Shown here: piece after piece, positions 52,280-60,675 of the stretch
Position numbering within the stretch: the stretch's first letter is position 1
Layout of the letters: each line of letters opens with the position of its first letter
Assembly: GCA_026692865.1 (NCBI GenBank)
Contig: JAPLNI010000052.1
Location: 93,590 to 157,589 of the forward strand
Direction of reading: 5' to 3'
Source: Planctomycetota bacterium
Lineage (GTDB): Bacteria > Planctomycetota > Planctomycetia > Pirellulales > Pirellulaceae
Length of the DNA: 64,000 nucleotides
Program-made: the position numbers and the translations under genes
The notes under the pieces: generated by a model
The model's database searches: none
The model's input: the letters and a program-made list of their open reading frames with translations, nothing else
Told to the model about the DNA's origin: nothing

Positions 52280-53767
52280 TCAGCTAGGGACTAAATCGAG
52301 AAGCTGTTTACAAGTAATTCGCGACGATTCGTAGATCACCGGAAGACCGCTTCCGGGGTGCGTCCCACCGCCGACAAGGTAAACGCGATCGAGTTCTTCG
52401 AAGCGATTATGAGGACGCAGGTGAAGCATCTGTCCAAGGTTGTGGGCGAGATTAAAGGTCGCTCCTTTATGTACAAAGTAGTCATCGCGCCAATTGGCAG
52501 GCGTGACCACTTTTTCATATCGAATACGCGATCGAATGTCGGTGAGTCCAACTTCCTCCAGCCTTTGAAGAGTTACTTCGCGGTAGAGTGCGGTTTGCTT
52601 TGCATCCCAAGGTGTATTCGGTGAAAGATGTGGAACTGGAACCAGCACATAGATCGTGCTCTTGCCTGCGGGTGCCATCGATGGATCGACAATACACGGA
52701 TTGTGTATGTAAATCGAGGGCTCCATCGGAAGGACTTTTTCTTCCTCGATTTGTCGTAAGTTCCCTTCGTAGTCTTTTGCAATATGAATGGTATGGTGCG
52801 ATAGATTTTCGTAGCGGCCCTCAATCCCCAAATACATCATGAACGTGCTGCACGAGAACTTTTTCTGAGCGATCTTCTCGTTGGACCATCGCTTGCGAAA
52901 ATGATCGGGCACAAGGTGCTGCATCGCATGGGCAAAGTCGGCGTTGACGACTGTTGCGTCGGCTTCGTAACGACCTTGGTTGGTCTTCACTGCGACAACT
53001 CGCTTGCCTTTGAACTCAAGTTCGGTAACGGGTTCACTTAGCCGAAACTTGACACCCATCTCAGTCGCAATCTCTGCCATCCGCTCGTTTACTCGGCAAC
53101 AACCGCCATAGGGATGGAAGACGCCGTATTCGTATTCCAAGAACGAAAGGATCGTGAAAAGGCTTGGACACTTAAAAGGCGACATGCCTAAGTATTTTGA
53201 TTGAAATGAGAATGCAAGTACCAAGCGAGGGTCTTTGAAAAACGATTCCAACTCTTGGCCGAGCGACTTCCACGGTTTGACATGCGACGCCGCGCTAATC
53301 AACGACGGTCGCAAAAGATCCTTCATGCTATTGAAAGGAGACTCCAAAATCGGCCGGAACTTGGCGAGCTTAACTCGATTGACGTCCATGTATCGCTTGA
53401 GAGCCCCTGCGTCTTGCGGCGAGAGAGCGACGACTTGTTTTTCCATTCGCTCCAAGTCGGGAGTGCAGTCCAACTGCCCGCCGTTTCCGAAGCTAATTCG
53501 GTACTGAGGGTCGAGTCGATGCATGGGGACCTCTTTGAAAAGATCCCGTCCAATCGACTGGAAAATCTCTTGGAGGACTCGTGGATAAAGGAAAAATGTT
53601 GGGCCCGTATCGAAGCGAAAACCGTCAGATTCGATTGCCGAGGAGCGTCCGCCGACACGATCTAGCGACTCGATAACGGTGACATCGACCCCTGAACCGG
53701 CAAGTTGGAGGGCGGTCGTCAATCCGCCAGGACCGGCTCCGATAACGATGACTTTTCGAGGCGACAT
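52280..53767 (-). CDS. Phytoene desaturase-like FAD-dependent oxidoreductase (CrtI family)
   Basis: FAD enzyme of 495 aa. The dinucleotide fold starts KVIVIGAGPGGLTTALQLAGSGVDVTVIE and is followed by RVGGRSSAIESDGFRFDTGPT. The C-terminal FAD motif VYLVGGGTHPGSGLPVIYESSRIT is diagnostic for CrtI/CrtN-type carotenoid desaturases. The length is normal. Planctomycetes of this group are often pink from carotenoids. Related family members act as carotenoid oxidases or on squalene-derived precursors, so the exact reaction is not certain. There is no neighbouring crtB gene. It is divergent from der. Confidence 0.92.
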   Translation of the reverse strand: MSPRKVIVIGAGPGGLTTALQLAGSGVDVTVIESLDRVGGRSSAIESDGFRFDTGPTFFLYPRVLQEIFQSIGRDLFKEVPMHRLDPQYRISFGNGGQLDCTPDLERMEKQVVALSPQDAGALKRYMDVNRVKLAKFRPILESPFNSMKDLLRPSLISAASHVKPWKSLGQELESFFKDPRLVLAFSFQSKYLGMSPFKCPSLFTILSFLEYEYGVFHPYGGCCRVNERMAEIATEMGVKFRLSEPVTELEFKGKRVVAVKTNQGRYEADATVVNADFAHAMQHLVPDHFRKRWSNEKIAQKKFSCSTFMMYLGIEGRYENLSHHTIHIAKDYEGNLRQIEEEKVLPMEPSIYIHNPCIVDPSMAPAGKSTIYVLVPVPHLSPNTPWDAKQTALYREVTLQRLEEVGLTDIRSRIRYEKVVTPANWRDDYFVHKGATFNLAHNLGQMLHLRPHNRFEELDRVYLVGGGTHPGSGLPVIYESSRITCKQLLDLVPS

Positions 53768-54010
53768 GTAGAAAATAAAGAATAAGTAAGGGGTATTTTG
53801 CCGGATTGCTGGAAAATCTGCAGGTCCGATGGCGTGTTATAGTAGCCGGTCAAGGCATTTTGGGCTAACGGACTAAATGGATTCCGAATAGCCTATTGAG
53901 TAGTGATTGTTGAAACCGGTATTGCTCCCAGTTGATCAACACCCGATTTTTCGTTTCCCAGTCCAATATCATGTCCAATATCCGGGCCTTTTGCCTAGCA
54001 GCCGCTTCTC

Positions 54011-55654
54011 ATGCCTATTCCACGCGTTGCCATTGTTGGCCGACCAAATGTCGGTAAAAGTAGTATTTTCAATTGGCTAGATGGCCGCAGACTCGCGATC
54101 GTCGACGACATGGCTGGGGTAACTCGTGACCGGCTCATGACTCTGATGGAGTACCGGAACACGCACTTTGAACTTATCGACACGGGCGGAATGGGGATCC
54201 AGGATGTCGACAATTTAACTAAAGAAGTCGAACAGCAGATCGAGGCTGGTATCGAGGAAGCCGACGTTCTGGTTTTTGTCGTTGATAATCGCTCCGGAAT
54301 CACGGGGCTCGACGAATCGGTTGCACAGCGACTTCGCAAGATCGACAAGCCAATCATTCTTGTCGTCAACAAGTGCGACCATCCAACTCAAGATTTGAAT
54401 GCTGAAGAATTTAGTAAGCTCGGTCGCGGTTTTCTTCTGCGTGTTAGCACGTTGCAGAATCGTGGTCGCGATGAACTGCTGGAACTGATTCATGAGCGTC
54501 TCCCGATCATGGATACGACTCGCGAAGAAGTCGCGATGCCGGTCATGAAGGTAGCGATCGTCGGGCGTCGCAACGTTGGTAAAAGTACCTTCGTGAACAC
54601 GCTTGCTCAGGCCCAGCGGGTGATCGTGAGCGAAGTCCCCGGAACGACTCGCGATGCAGTCGACGTACACTTCGAATTGGACGGTCAAAAGTTCAATGCA
54701 ATCGATACGCCTGGCTTGCGTCGGAATAAATCAGTCAAGACCGACATCGATTGGTACGGGCTCCATAGAGCTCAACGAAGCGTCCGCCGCGCGGATGTTG
54801 TCTTGCTATTCTTCGATTGCACTGAACGAATGAGTAAGGTGGATAAGCAGCTTGCTCAGTACATCGCCGAACAGTACAAGCCATGTATCTTCGTCGTCAA
54901 CAAGTGGGATAAACTAGTCGGCCAGTTACCAACCGAGCGATGGGTGACCTATCTGCGCGAAAACTTTCCCACAATGGCCTACTGCCCGATTGCGTTTATC
55001 ACGGGCGAAACGGGCAAGAACGTCAAGACGCTTCTCAATCACGCGCAAATGCTTTTCAAGCAAGCCAATGAGAAAGTCGGAACACCTGCGTTGAACAAAA
55101 TGGTTAAGGCAGCGGTTGAAATGCAAGAGCCCGCAATGGTTCAGCAGAAACGTCCTAAGATTTACTACGCGACCCAAATCGCGACCGCTCCACCGACACT
55201 TCTGGCAATCTGCAATTTTCCTTCCGGCTTCACAGGACCCTACCAGAGATATCTGCTCGGCTTCCTTCGTGATCACCTTCCGTTCGGTGAAGTGCCAATC
55301 AAGTTCTACCTGCAGTCTCGTAAACGCGATGACGATCGAGACGACGTCAAAGCTGGTGAACGCAAAGCTGCCTCCGACGCAAAGGCAAACGCACACAGCC
55401 GCGACATGAACGAGAGCGAGCTAGAAGAAGTAGCCTTTGACGATGATGATGAATTCGTCAACAACGTATCCGAAGAAGATGTATCCGAAGAAGACGAATT
55501 CGAAGACGGCGAACTAGAAGATGGTGAGTTTGTTGAAGATGATCTAATCGAAGTCGAGTTTGACGACTCGGAAGCCATCGAAGCCGAAGAGATTGAATCA
55601 GAAGAGATCGAACCAGTCGCGTCTGACAAGCCAAAAAACAACGAAAAAGGGTAG
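54011..55654 (+). CDS. der: Ribosome biogenesis GTPase Der (EngA) with acidic tail
   Basis: Double GTPase needed for 50S subunit maturation. The first G domain has GRPNVGKSSIFNWL, the G3 motif DTGG and NKCD. The second has GRRNVGKSTFVNTL, DTPG and NKWD. A C-terminal KH-like domain follows up to about residue 440. The protein is then extended by about 90 residues that are overwhelmingly Glu and Asp (short repeats such as VSEED and ELEDGE), making it 547 aa against about 440-490 usually. A 12-base direct repeat (GTCCAATATCAT, 53961-53982) lies just before the gene. GTTGGG-type ribosome sites are absent, as for other genes here. Confidence 0.96.
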   Translation: MPIPRVAIVGRPNVGKSSIFNWLDGRRLAIVDDMAGVTRDRLMTLMEYRNTHFELIDTGGMGIQDVDNLTKEVEQQIEAGIEEADVLVFVVDNRSGITGLDESVAQRLRKIDKPIILVVNKCDHPTQDLNAEEFSKLGRGFLLRVSTLQNRGRDELLELIHERLPIMDTTREEVAMPVMKVAIVGRRNVGKSTFVNTLAQAQRVIVSEVPGTTRDAVDVHFELDGQKFNAIDTPGLRRNKSVKTDIDWYGLHRAQRSVRRADVVLLFFDCTERMSKVDKQLAQYIAEQYKPCIFVVNKWDKLVGQLPTERWVTYLRENFPTMAYCPIAFITGETGKNVKTLLNHAQMLFKQANEKVGTPALNKMVKAAVEMQEPAMVQQKRPKIYYATQIATAPPTLLAICNFPSGFTGPYQRYLLGFLRDHLPFGEVPIKFYLQSRKRDDDRDDVKAGERKAASDAKANAHSRDMNESELEEVAFDDDDEFVNNVSEEDVSEEDEFEDGELEDGEFVEDDLIEVEFDDSEAIEAEEIESEEIEPVASDKPKNNEKG

Positions 55655-55664
55655 GTTTAAGCTC

Positions 55665-55747
55665 GTAGCAGATGTCGTAAGACATCTGAAAGCTTTAGCG
55701 TTTAAAGGTGCTCCCATCGACGTCCGAATTCTTACGAATCCGGCTAC
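55665..55747 (-). repeat. Family A REP-like pair, copy A5 (best preserved)
   Basis: GTAG, then the perfect hairpin CAGATGTC-GTAA-GACATCTG, a 40-base spacer, then the inverse hairpin CCGAATT-CTTACG-AATCCGG and GCTAC. Each half therefore has GTAG at its own 5' foot. It lies in the gap between the convergent der and threonine synthase genes, 11 bp after the der stop. Confidence 0.9.
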
Positions 55748-55773
55748 CAAGAAACTAGGCAAGAAGAATTCGC

Positions 55774-57261
55774 CTAGCTATAGAGCTGGATGGCTTTCAC
55801 GATCGCGTCCAGTTCATTAGGAACTGCGATCGCGCGATTGGCGAACGAAGCACGTGAGACTCCACGGCTGCCAAGCACTTCTTCGAACTTACTTTGATCG
55901 GTCGTGTGGTAGGCGACGGTCGCGGTTGGGTCTTTCAATTGATGACCCGTAAGGATACAGGCAACGCGATCGGTCTCGGAGATGATTCCTTCTTGGCGTA
56001 ACTTGCGTGCTCCGGCAACACTTGCTGCGCTGGCTGGCTCACATCCGATACCACCCGCTCCGATTTGTGCCTTAGCATCTAGAATTTCTTGATCAGTAAC
56101 TTGGCGAACAACACCGTCACATAAGTCGAGAGCTCGTAGACATTTTTTGAGGTTTACCGGCTTGTTGATCTCGATGGCACTGGCGATGGTGTCGGCCTTT
56201 AGATGTGCCTTGTCCAATTCATCGTAGTAGTAACATGCCTTTTCCATCGCTGGGCGACCTTCATTCCAACGCAAGTCGCGTTGGTTGAAAAGAATGTCGA
56301 GCGTGTCTGCACCAGAGGCGTTAATAACGGCCAATCGAGGAACACGATCAATCAGCCCAAGTTCTTTCAGCTCCATAAAAGCTTTCCCGAACGCGCTGCT
56401 GTTTCCAAGGTTTCCTCCCGGTACAACAACCCAATCTGGAGACTCCCAATTGAGAGCTTCCAAGACGCGATACATGACCGTTTTTTGACCTTCTAATCGG
56501 AACGGGTTCACGCTGTTGACTAGATAGATTCCGAGTTCACGCGAGATCTCTTGAACGCGCGCCATTGCGTCATCGAAGTCGCCTGCGATTTGCACTGTCA
56601 ACGCACCATACTCAAGTGCCTGTGAAAGTTTGCCGTAAGATATCTTTCCAGAGCCGATGAAGATAACCGCCTTCATCAATTGTGTTACAGCACAATACAT
56701 CGCCAGCGACGCGCTTGTGTTACCGGTCGATGCGCAAGCAGCTCGTTTGGCTCCGACCATCACCGCATGTGTAAACGCAGCACACATACCGTTGTCCTTG
56801 AAAGAGCCGGAAGGATTCATCCCTTCATATTGTAAGTACAGCTTACCCGGCTTGAGTCCTACATATCGTCCAACCGCGTCTGCTTGCTGGAGCAGTGTTT
56901 GACCTTCGCCAACAGTGACTACTTTTTCTTGAGGTGCGAACGCCAAGAGTTCGTGGAATCGCCAAACTCCAGAAAATCGAAGTGGCTCGTTCCGCCGAGA
57001 CCACATTTGTTGAAAATCAGAAAGTTTTTTAGGCAGCCCCACGCGGTCCCATTCGTAGGTTACATCAAGCAAGTCACCGCACTTCGGGCATCTCGTAAGT
57101 GTCTCTCCAACGTCGTAAGTCGCTAAACAATCCAGATTCAGGCAACGCTGAAACGCAGCACTTTCGCGTGGCCCGCTCGTCCGATTGGATGTGGTCGTAC
57201 TCCAAGGGCTTTGGCCTGCAGACGGATATTTGAAGGTGTTTTGCGTGGTCTTGGTTTCCAT
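55774..57261 (-). CDS. thrC: Threonine synthase
   Basis: PLP enzyme converting O-phosphohomoserine to threonine, 495 aa. An N-terminal zinc-ribbon-like segment ([28 protein letters not shown]) precedes the fold type II domain. The PLP lysine is in [15 protein letters not shown]. Further signatures are [56 protein letters not shown] and [17 protein letters not shown]. The frame extends three codons upstream to TTG 57270, but ATG 57261 is the likely start. The upstream zinc-ribbon region is common in the long threonine synthase class. The gene is alone, with a 352-bp divergent region ahead of it. Confidence 0.94.
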   Translation of the reverse strand: METKTTQNTFKYPSAGQSPWSTTTSNRTSGPRESAAFQRCLNLDCLATYDVGETLTRCPKCGDLLDVTYEWDRVGLPKKLSDFQQMWSRRNEPLRFSGVWRFHELLAFAPQEKVVTVGEGQTLLQQADAVGRYVGLKPGKLYLQYEGMNPSGSFKDNGMCAAFTHAVMVGAKRAACASTGNTSASLAMYCAVTQLMKAVIFIGSGKISYGKLSQALEYGALTVQIAGDFDDAMARVQEISRELGIYLVNSVNPFRLEGQKTVMYRVLEALNWESPDWVVVPGGNLGNSSAFGKAFMELKELGLIDRVPRLAVINASGADTLDILFNQRDLRWNEGRPAMEKACYYYDELDKAHLKADTIASAIEINKPVNLKKCLRALDLCDGVVRQVTDQEILDAKAQIGAGGIGCEPASAASVAGARKLRQEGIISETDRVACILTGHQLKDPTATVAYHTTDQSKFEEVLGSRGVSRASFANRAIAVPNELDAIVKAIQLYS

Positions 57262-57613
57262 GATTCCCAAAAAGACGGTGGATTTTCTATTTTTCTCGGC
57301 TACGAAATCGCAAATTCAACGCCCAAATATCGTCCACTGCGGGACCAATGAAGCCCTGAAATCAGCACAATCGTCACAGATTTTAACCGAAGTCCTTATA
57401 GTTTAGCAGCAGAAATCAATCCGAGTTGGCACCAAATTTCGTTTCTTCAAACGTTTTATCGGGCGTGGACGGGTCGAAGTGGCGTGAATAAGATAAATAC
57501 TTGAGTGACATCGTACTGCAGCGAATTTTTCGTCTCACGGTCCCTGTCGCCATCGAGAAATTTCAAACCTTCCGTAACCGAATACTACGGTTCCCCCGCC
57601 TGGAGTCAAATTA
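57262..57613. other. Divergent intergenic region
   Basis: These 352 bp between thrC and the cupredoxin gene must hold both promoters. I see no repeat, RNA gene or coding frame and no clear operator. No T-box or other leader RNA for threonine was recognised on the thrC side. Confidence 0.45.
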
Positions 57614-58462
57614 ATGCCTCTTCTTGTTTCAGTACGTCGTAAGTTGTCAGCCAACCTCTCCTTAGGTCTTTTTGCAACGGGTATGTTGTTTACCGCTGCA
57701 GCTTCACAACCCTCGGCTATCGGAGCTGAATGGGCTGACCTGCAGTTGACCTTCGTGTACGACGAATCCGAGCTACCTAAGCTTGAGCCTTTGGCAATGG
57801 ACAAAGATCCCGCTTGCGTGGACCTTTGGAAGGCGGGTAAGCCAATGGCCGAAGATCTAATCGTCGATCCAACAACCAAAGGGATCAAGAATATTGTCGT
57901 CTATCCAGATCCAAAGAAATCAGGGATCGAAGCGACTGACGCGCACCCAGACTTGCAAGCAGTTCCCAAAAAGTCCGTCGTGCTGGATAACGTGAAATGC
58001 GTTTTTGAGCCTCACATCTTCAGTGTGCGTCCAGGACAAACTGTGAATGTCAAAAATTCCGATCCAATGGGACACAACGCTCTCTTCAACGTCTTCGCCA
58101 ACGCGGGTGTTAATCCGCTAATCCCCGCCGGTGGATCAAAAGACGTCACCTTCACAAAAGCTGAGCGAGCTCCGATACCTGTACAATGCAACATTCATCC
58201 TTGGATGATCTCCTACATGCTCATCTTCGATCAACCCTACGCAGGGATCAGCGATGCCACCGGCGTTCTTAAGATCGAGAAGCTACCTGCTGGAAAGCCA
58301 ATCACCTTCAAAGTTTGGCACGAGAAAATGGATAAATCGATCGACAGTGTTTCACTCGATGGTAAGCCTGTCGAATGGAAAAAGGGACTCGTCGAGTTCA
58401 CGCTCAAGCCCGGCATGAACAATCTAGGCGTCGTGAAGATCAAAAAGACTGAGTTCAAGTAA
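57614..58462 (+). CDS. Exported cupredoxin-domain protein
   Basis: Exported protein of 282 aa with one plastocyanin-like copper site. The signal segment is about residues 15-40, ending SAIGAEW. The cupredoxin-like middle has FSVRPGQTVNVKNSDPMGHNALF (first His ligand) and later QCNIHPWMISYMLIF, giving the Cys-x2-His-x2-Met ligand set of a type 1 copper centre. A beta-sandwich tail (ATGVLKIEKLPAGKPITFKVWHEK) resembles the carboxypeptidase-regulatory-like segment of methylamine-utilisation-type cupredoxins. An electron transfer role is inferred. The MazG frame begins about 14 bp downstream. Confidence 0.88.
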   Translation: MPLLVSVRRKLSANLSLGLFATGMLFTAAASQPSAIGAEWADLQLTFVYDESELPKLEPLAMDKDPACVDLWKAGKPMAEDLIVDPTTKGIKNIVVYPDPKKSGIEATDAHPDLQAVPKKSVVLDNVKCVFEPHIFSVRPGQTVNVKNSDPMGHNALFNVFANAGVNPLIPAGGSKDVTFTKAERAPIPVQCNIHPWMISYMLIFDQPYAGISDATGVLKIEKLPAGKPITFKVWHEKMDKSIDSVSLDGKPVEWKKGLVEFTLKPGMNNLGVVKIKKTEFK

Positions 58463-58476
58463 ACGAGGATTCCATC

Positions 58477-58821
58477 ATCAACGATTCTGAATCGTCCGCG
58501 TCGACCTCGCGTCCCGATATTTCGGTAAGCGATTTTCAGCAACTGATTCGAAAAATGTATTTCGAAAAAGACGCAGCACGTGGAGTCGAAGCAACCTTCC
58601 TTTGGTTGATGGAAGAGATTGGCGAGCTGGCAACGGCACTGCGCATGAAGAACGACATGGCAAATCTCCACGAAGAGTTTGCCGACGTGATCGCTTGGGT
58701 AACCACCATCGCAAACGTAGCCGGAGTCGATCTTGCAAAGGCACTCAGCGACAAATACGGCACCGGTTGCCCCGGATGCCATCGCTTTGAATGCGATTGC
58801 CCGATGAGTGAAAAGCCGTAA
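58477..58821 (+). CDS. MazG-family nucleotide pyrophosphohydrolase, probable non-AUG start
   Basis: All-alpha NTP pyrophosphatase of about 114 aa. The MazG core is AARGVEATFLWLMEEIGELATALR with the metal-binding EExxE pattern, then HEEFADVIAWVTTIANVAGVD, and a Cys-rich end CPGCHRFECDCP that may bind zinc. The first ATG (58555) would cut away SVSDFQQLIRKMYF, a conserved first helix. The frame stays open to a stop at 58450 with no ATG, GTG or TTG in it. ATC 58477, 7 bases after GAGGA (58465-58469), is the best placed start; ATC 58474 is the other choice. It directly follows the cupredoxin gene. Confidence 0.75.
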   Translation: MNDSESSASTSRPDISVSDFQQLIRKMYFEKDAARGVEATFLWLMEEIGELATALRMKNDMANLHEEFADVIAWVTTIANVAGVDLAKALSDKYGTGCPGCHRFECDCPMSEKP

Positions 58822-58827
58822 GGTAAA

Positions 58828-58982
58828 TTTGGAGTGCGGCGACTAGTCGCCGTTTTTAGACTTATCTATCGGTCGTCAATCTGAGAGGTCTTTGTGAACT
58901 CGGTGATGGTCCATCTTTTGAGCCTCTTGTTTTCTCGCGACGTCGCTACCCCAAAAGCTGTGACAAGTCACAGCACTCCAAA
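58828..58982 (+). repeat. Family B 155-bp element, copy B4
   Basis: TTTGGAGTGC at the left, then the perfect palindrome GCGGCGACTAGTCGCCG, core TTAGACTTATCTATCGGT and CGACGTCGCTACCCCAAAAG, and the right palindrome GCTGTGACAAGTCACAGC with ACTCCAAA. It starts 6 bp after the MazG stop and is immediately followed by a second copy. Confidence 0.9.
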
Positions 58983-59137
58983 TTTGGACTGCGGCGACTA
59001 GTCGCCGCTTTAAGACTTATCTATCGGTTAGCAATCTTAAAAGTCTTTGCTAACCAAACGATTCAGTTGTCACGCGAGAATCTTTCTTTTAGTTACATCG
59101 CTCGCCCGAAAGCTGTGAAAAGTCACAGCACTCCAAA
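58983..59137 (+). repeat. Family B 155-bp element, copy B5
   Basis: This is a head-to-tail neighbour of B4, with no bases between them. Left palindrome GCGGCGACTAGTCGCCGC, core AAGACTTATCTATCGGTTAGC, right end GCTGTGAAAAGTCACAGC then ACTCCAAA. The copy ends 3 bp before the stop codon of the GntP permease gene. Confidence 0.9.
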
Positions 59138-59140
59138 GAA

Positions 59141-60628
59141 TTACGGTATTAGCCACGCCCCAACAAGAGTCACCGCAAATCCGACAAGTCCCATTATCGT
59201 TAGTGCTGCTGAAAACGTTTGCAGGGTTTGCTTCGTAGTCATTCCCGTCATCGCGCAGACTTGCCAAAAACCACTATCGTTCATCCAGGCAAGCGGCTTT
59301 GAACCGCATCCAATCGCCAACGCAACGTAGACCATGTTGAATGGGAGCTCAATTGATTGAACGAGCGGACTTACGACACCAACGGTGGTAATCATCGCGA
59401 CGGTCGCTGATCCCTGAGCACCTCGTATAATTGCGGTAAGGATAAATGAAAGCCATAGCAAACCAAACGGAGTGAGAACGGCTGGGAAATGCGAGGCGAT
59501 CGCATCGGCGATTCCCAGTTGTTTAAGCGAAGATCCGAACGCTCCGCCTGCACAGGTCAGCAGCAAAATCATCCCGCCATCGGAAAGTGATTTTGAAATC
59601 CATGTCGAGATTGCTTTCGACGAATCGGTTCGACGTGAGCACTGATAACGAAGCTGCATCAACCCAATGGCAGCCGCAATGCATAGCGCGAAGCTTGCAT
59701 CCGATACCGTATCAACGACTCGCGACCAAGCAGGGCTAGCCGCGATTTGAGTTTCAAAAATCGACTTAGCAACCTCACCACCAGCAATCAGAAACGCGGG
59801 AACGGCCAGCGGGAAAATTGCGAAAGTGAATGACATCGGTGGTGCTTCCCATTGAATTTTCGCTTCAGCCTTGAGCTCCGACTTTGTATTGGCAGTTCCT
59901 TCATCGATTAGGCTTTGATCGATCGTAATGTGCTTGTTGCACCATACTCCGTAAGCATAACCACATGCGGCAGCGATCGAGCCGACGATACCTCCGGCAA
60001 GCATCATTGTGCCGATGGGGACCCCGAGTTGAGATGCAACTAGCAGCGGGCCAGGCGTTGGTGGCACTAATGAATGAGCCATCGTTGCACCAACGATGAT
60101 TGCCATCACCGAAAGCAAATAGTCACCACCACGTTTTTTGGAGAAGGCTTTTGCGAGTGGCAGCAAGAGATAAAAAACCGTATCAAAGTAAACGGGTATC
60201 GCGAGGATAAAACTGCTTACGGATAACGCAGGCAGCGTTCTTTTGCCTCCGAACGTTCCTTGAATAGCTTGGACGATCCGCACCGCCGCACCGCTTTCTA
60301 ACAAGCAAACTCCAACGATTGAAGCCATCAGAATTGAAAGCCCAATTTTCTTGAATGTGTCGGCAATCGCACTGGAGAGTCGTTGCGTAATCGTCTCGTA
60401 TTCCGGAGCGGGTTTCACTACCGTAGTACTACTTGCGGGATCGGTTAAACTTTCTTGTATTGCAGCGGGCTGTGGCGTTACGTCGGGAGGCTCCTGTATC
60501 GTCAAAGGTTGCAATCCTAAGACCACCAAGCTTCCTAAAACCAAAGCCAAAAACGGATGAACCTTCATCCATAAAATGCTCGACAATACAGTCGCAACAC
60601 CAATACATGCAATAATCAAAACAATCAT
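59141..60628 (-). CDS. GntP-family gluconate/sugar-acid permease
   Basis: Secondary transporter of 495 aa in the gluconate:H+ symporter family. About twelve hydrophobic segments run through the protein. Family blocks are SILWMKVHPFLALVLGSLVVLGL, GLSILMASIVGVCLLESGAAVRI, IPVYFDTVFYLLLPLAKAF, HSLVPPTPGPLLVASQLGV, LLLTCAGGAFGSSLKQLGIADAI, GAQGSATVAMITTVG and CGSKPLAWMNDSGFW. A hydrophilic loop near residues 45-80 (Pro/Thr/Glu-rich) is longer than usual. It is divergent from a sugar-acid dehydratase gene with only 47 bp between them, so joint regulation for uptake and use of an aldonate is likely. Confidence 0.93.
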   Translation of the reverse strand: MIVLIIACIGVATVLSSILWMKVHPFLALVLGSLVVLGLQPLTIQEPPDVTPQPAAIQESLTDPASSTTVVKPAPEYETITQRLSSAIADTFKKIGLSILMASIVGVCLLESGAAVRIVQAIQGTFGGKRTLPALSVSSFILAIPVYFDTVFYLLLPLAKAFSKKRGGDYLLSVMAIIVGATMAHSLVPPTPGPLLVASQLGVPIGTMMLAGGIVGSIAAACGYAYGVWCNKHITIDQSLIDEGTANTKSELKAEAKIQWEAPPMSFTFAIFPLAVPAFLIAGGEVAKSIFETQIAASPAWSRVVDTVSDASFALCIAAAIGLMQLRYQCSRRTDSSKAISTWISKSLSDGGMILLLTCAGGAFGSSLKQLGIADAIASHFPAVLTPFGLLWLSFILTAIIRGAQGSATVAMITTVGVVSPLVQSIELPFNMVYVALAIGCGSKPLAWMNDSGFWQVCAMTGMTTKQTLQTFSAALTIMGLVGFAVTLVGAWLIP

Positions 60629-60675
60629 TTAAACTCTCGATTGCAAATCATTTTTTTCGTTCCACCTGAGCATCC

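Noticed and set aside
53768..54010. TATAGT box upstream of der as a promoter
   Set aside because: No -35 match at 16-18 bases. A single hexamer is not enough.
58828..59137. Tandem repeats that could suggest a CRISPR array
   Set aside because: Only two units of 155 bp without spacers. The same unit is found singly elsewhere.
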